In this document: positions 5,284 through 7,462 of the stretch, piece after piece
How positions within the stretch are numbered: the first letter of the stretch is position 1
Layout: the number at the start of each line of letters is the position of its first letter
From: Parachlamydiaceae bacterium
GTDB lineage: Bacteria; Chlamydiota; Chlamydiia; Chlamydiales; Parachlamydiaceae
Reading direction: 5' to 3'
DNA: 7,462 nucleotides
Assembly (NCBI GenBank): GCA_013815395.1
Contig: JACDGH010000129.1
Location: 1-7,462, forward strand
Program-made: the position numbers and the translations under genes
Notes under the pieces: generated by a model
What the model saw: the letters and a program-made list of their open reading frames with translations, nothing else
The model's database searches: none
What the model was told of the DNA's origin: nothing

Positions 5284-5299
5284 ATACTTTTTAAAGTAT
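5284..5299 (+). repeat. Inverted repeat in the leader of the phosphatase-like gene
   Basis: ATACTTT-TT-AAAGTAT is a 7-bp perfect stem with a 2-nt loop that ends 9 nt before the ATG at 5309. The only ribosome-site match, GGA at 5301-5303, follows directly. It could be an operator overlapping the start of transcription, or a small hairpin affecting initiation. The stem is AT-rich, so chance is possible in this composition. Confidence 0.4.
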
Positions 5300-5308
5300 C
5301 GGATCATT

Positions 5309-7285
5309 ATGATAGAAAAAATTTCATATCTTAAAATTGACAAACAGATATTTAGTTTAAACGAAGTTAATTCATGCACTACAGGAAATTGGATTGGCAG
5401 AACTTTTCAACGTCTCAAGATTAAATTGCGAACTGGGGTATCAATTAACGCTGAAAAAGTCGACAATTCTCTTAAAGAATTAAGTTTAACAAGTTTACTA
5501 AATATTCATAATAGCACAAAAATAAATGAATTGTATGGATTATTAAAACATACTAATAAATTATTCCAATCAAATCTAAAAGGAAGAGTACAATATACAA
5601 AAGATACAAGAACTTTTACTGAAAAAATTTTGATATCAAATTTGACCTGTGCAAAAAGTCCGGTTTTAGCAAAGTATAATAATCAACTGTTATGGGTGGT
5701 TAAAAATGAAAAGGGAAAGTGGCAGGAACTTTCAAAAGACAATAGTTCTCAACTTATTTTAGAAAATAATGCGGCTGTAGAATTGATTGACTTTGAATCA
5801 GCACGGGTGGAGTTCTCTAGTGATGGAAAATTTATGATCAACGTCAATCAACAGATGATGATCCTACCTGAGCCAGAACAGCGCGAGGTGTTGTCCCTTA
5901 ATAAATCTATTGAGGAGATGATTACAGCAATGCCTCGAGCAGATAAAGTGCAGTTTACATTCAAAGCATCGGATAAATCTTCTGTTAAGACGACGGAACC
6001 GGCTTTAACAGAGGCTTTTATTAAAGACAGTTCTAAATTTTTTAGTGAAACATCAGCCAATGATCAAATCACCACTTCAGTTATGCTGCAAGCAAAAGGT
6101 TATTTACCTGAAGGCGAATATGGGGCTGATTGGGCTACTGTTGATCAGCTTAGAGGTTGCACTTTAGCAATCGTTGCTGATGCAGCAAACAATAAAGAGG
6201 ATTCCCACAAAGGATCTGTCGATCTAACGCGTCGTTTTCGCAAACATCTATGGTCTAATCTTATTCAATTAGGAAGCTCTAGCCTTAGCCAAGAGCAGGT
6301 GCAAATAGCTTTAACTCAAGCTATTGTCAAAACGCAATATGAAACGAAAGGGGATCCGAATTGTGCCAAATGCACAATGGCCTGCACTTTAGTCCTTCCC
6401 GCTCAAGACGGTAGTTCTCATGCAATGGGATTTTGCATTGGAGATAGCCGTGTTATGCTCAAAAAAGCAAATGGAAGTGCTTTAGACTTGACCCCTACAG
6501 TATACTCTAGTCCTTATTCCGATACTGGAAGTGCTTTTGGGAGCCGCATTAATCAAATCACGCCTATCTATTGCAAACTAGATGCTGGTGACACCCTACT
6601 TCTTGGTTCGGATGGCTTTGGAGATAATATGGAGCCAAAAACTCTTGGGAAAACTCCTAATGAAGCACTCCAAGAAGTTTTTCTATCTGCGCCTGATTCC
6701 ATGAGTGATGAATTGCGAGCCCTTGCTAAAAACCCACAAGAATGGCTAATTAAAGCAAGTACTCCTAATTATTGGACATTAGAAAGTATGAGTAGCATGA
6801 ATCGCTCTCAGGAGATAGGAGATTGGCACAAAAGTCTATCTGAGGACGCCAAAAAACTTTTACAAGAGCTGCATAATCTTTATTCCGTATTAGTTCTTAC
6901 CAAAATGGAAGGAGCCGATATTGGCCCTACAATTCATCGACATAGTACGCAATCAGATTCGATCAAGGCGAGTCTTTTTTTTAAAAAAGTAGGGAATGCA
7001 ATAAATATGGAAAAATCACGTCAAAGTCAACCCCTAAAATCAAAATCAAAAAAAGATTATGAAGCAACAGAGATCGTAATTATTACACATGTTGTTCAGA
7101 AACAATTATCTGATTTCAAAAACTTTGCGGTGCAAATTACAGGTATGCCTGGTGACTCAGAAGAAATGCAAGAAATGTTCCAAACTTGGGATGGAAATCC
7201 AATTCTAGCTTATAAATGGCTATCTTCTCGCGTGGGTAAACCTGATGATTTTAGTTTGATTGCTCTGCAAGTTAAATCTTCCTAA
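5309..7285 (+). CDS. PP2C/SpoIIE-like phosphatase domain protein with a large unknown N-terminal region
   Basis: This is a 658-aa protein with no signal peptide or membrane helix. Residues 1 to about 255 match nothing I know. The second half has the marks of a metal-dependent PPM/PP2C phosphatase: YGADWATVDQLRG then LAIVADAANN (Asp291, with Ala in place of the usual Gly of DG), CTLVLPAQDGSSHAMGFCIGDSRVML (GDSR 378-381), LDAGDTLLLGSDGFGDN (SDG 434-436) and PDDFSLIAL (DD 646-647). The GADW lead-in recalls the GGD start of SpoIIE/RsbU-type domains. Between the SDG and DD motifs there are about 210 residues, far more than usual, implying a helical insertion (about 450-585) ending in a lysine-rich stretch KSKSKKDY. 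The metal-binding Asp residues are kept, so it could be active on phospho-Ser/Thr. The N-terminal part is encoded by much more AT-rich DNA than the catalytic part. A host-directed effector is possible but unproven. Confidence 0.75.
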   Translation: MIEKISYLKIDKQIFSLNEVNSCTTGNWIGRTFQRLKIKLRTGVSINAEKVDNSLKELSLTSLLNIHNSTKINELYGLLKHTNKLFQSNLKGRVQYTKDTRTFTEKILISNLTCAKSPVLAKYNNQLLWVVKNEKGKWQELSKDNSSQLILENNAAVELIDFESARVEFSSDGKFMINVNQQMMILPEPEQREVLSLNKSIEEMITAMPRADKVQFTFKASDKSSVKTTEPALTEAFIKDSSKFFSETSANDQITTSVMLQAKGYLPEGEYGADWATVDQLRGCTLAIVADAANNKEDSHKGSVDLTRRFRKHLWSNLIQLGSSSLSQEQVQIALTQAIVKTQYETKGDPNCAKCTMACTLVLPAQDGSSHAMGFCIGDSRVMLKKANGSALDLTPTVYSSPYSDTGSAFGSRINQITPIYCKLDAGDTLLLGSDGFGDNMEPKTLGKTPNEALQEVFLSAPDSMSDELRALAKNPQEWLIKASTPNYWTLESMSSMNRSQEIGDWHKSLSEDAKKLLQELHNLYSVLVLTKMEGADIGPTIHRHSTQSDSIKASLFFKKVGNAINMEKSRQSQPLKSKSKKDYEATEIVIITHVVQKQLSDFKNFAVQITGMPGDSEEMQEMFQTWDGNPILAYKWLSSRVGKPDDFSLIALQVKSS

Positions 7286-7287
7286 AC

Positions 7288-7310
7288 TGAGGAATCGGTT
7301 CCTTATTTTT
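7288..7310 (+). terminator. Intrinsic terminator of the phosphatase-like gene
   Basis: TGAGGAA (7288-7294), loop TCGG, TTCCTTA (7299-7305) forms a 7-bp stem with one G-T pair, starting two bases after the stop codon and followed by TTTTT (7306-7310). The tight tetraloop and T-run make it a credible Rho-independent terminator. Confidence 0.65.
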
Positions 7311-7414
7311 GCTTGCGGCTTTTCTCTTTTTTTTATTATGAAGAATAGTGTGCGCATTTCGATAAAACATGAACGATATTGATCGTGTCTTTGAATAAAA
7401 AAAAAGGAGCAAAA

Positions 7415-7462
7415 ATGAAAAAAAATGAGGAACCGACTCCGCGGTTTAGAGTAATTTTGATG
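7415..7462 (+). CDS. 5' end of an unidentified gene (partial, runs off the right edge)
   Basis: ATG at 7415 is preceded by AAGGAG (7404-7409) with a 5-nt spacer, the best ribosome site on the plus strand of the window. The frame is open to the edge and encodes MKKNEEPTPRFRVILM. Sixteen residues are too few to name a family. It is a new transcription unit, since a terminator lies 105 nt upstream; a TATTAT-like hexamer near 7334-7339 could be part of its promoter, but no clear -35 partner is visible. Confidence 0.7.
   Translation, partial: MKKNEEPTPRFRVILM

Larger units (their letters stand above)
4887..5308. other. Long AT-rich intergenic region upstream of the phosphatase-like gene
   Basis: No convincing complete gene. 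The left third (to about 5085) has ordinary composition and only broken frames: plus strand MYQKLVAAVNE then TAA at 4990-5025, and a start-less minus frame. It contains the 15-bp palindrome at 5027-5041. From about 5085 to 5160 GC falls to roughly 10 percent (6 of 60 in 5101-5160), with repeated TATAAT-like hexamers (for example at 5119-5124), so promoters cannot be placed reliably. The region presumably holds divergent promoters for the minus-strand 2H gene and the plus-strand 658-aa gene. Confidence 0.5.

Noticed and set aside
5848..6060. 70-aa minus-strand frame inside the phosphatase-like gene
   Set aside because: It is antisense to a long continuous coding frame and has no motif.
1..7462. 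CRISPR array, tRNA, rRNA or complete insertion sequence
   Set aside because: No regularly spaced repeats, no cloverleaf or rRNA-like blocks, and no transposase reading frame with terminal repeats could be seen on either strand.

Overview
The window is AT-rich bacterial accessory DNA. Gene spacing is loose, the strand changes three times, and several genes are broken. The combination of a GNAT acetyltransferase, a MepB-family protein, an SDR, a PPM/PP2C-type phosphatase with an unknown N-terminal half, secreted small proteins and fresh pseudogenes fits an amoeba-associated intracellular bacterium, for example an environmental chlamydia (Parachlamydia, Protochlamydia or Waddlia type). A Legionella-like host is a reasonable alternative. 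This placement is inference: there is no rRNA or other phylogenetic marker here.

Layout. Positions 2-97 hold the 3' end of an unknown gene that overlaps a GNAT acetyltransferase (94-612) by ATGA. The next block is a small lipoprotein (837-1223) followed 5 nt later by a reading frame of 222 codons (1229-1897). That frame carries an in-frame TAA at 1439-1441. Put together across the stop, it has the layout of a permuted papain-fold (NlpC/P60, PPPDE or DUF4105-like) protein: an N-terminal GHADLEF histidine and a C-terminal GLSC cysteine. On the minus strand is a MepB-family protein (1983-2525), with reading-frame debris upstream of it. Back on the plus strand, 2818-3114 is a decayed second copy of the lipoprotein gene. 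It has lost its lipobox cysteine and is frameshifted, and its accidental stop overlaps the start of an SDR oxidoreductase (3111-3863) whose catalytic Tyr is replaced by His.

On the minus strand again, 4886/4826-4278 encodes a small exported 2H-phosphoesterase-like protein. Directly downstream of it is a zinc-ribbon gene (about 4277-4006) that is clearly a pseudogene: no start codon, one lost ribbon Cys and a frameshift. A very AT-rich gap (4887-5308) precedes the largest gene, 5309-7285. This 658-aa protein has a PP2C/SpoIIE-like catalytic half and an N-terminal half that I do not recognise. A terminator (7288-7310) separates it from the first 16 codons of a new gene with a strong Shine-Dalgarno (7415 onwards).

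How the genes fit together. The best candidate for an undescribed unit is the lipoprotein plus papain-fold pair, which sits as a tight two-gene operon, is now broken by a stop codon, and has a duplicated, decaying lipoprotein partner 2 kb away. The other genes look like independent accessory genes rather than one pathway. Several are degrading or have altered active sites, as expected in a rearranging, host-associated genome.
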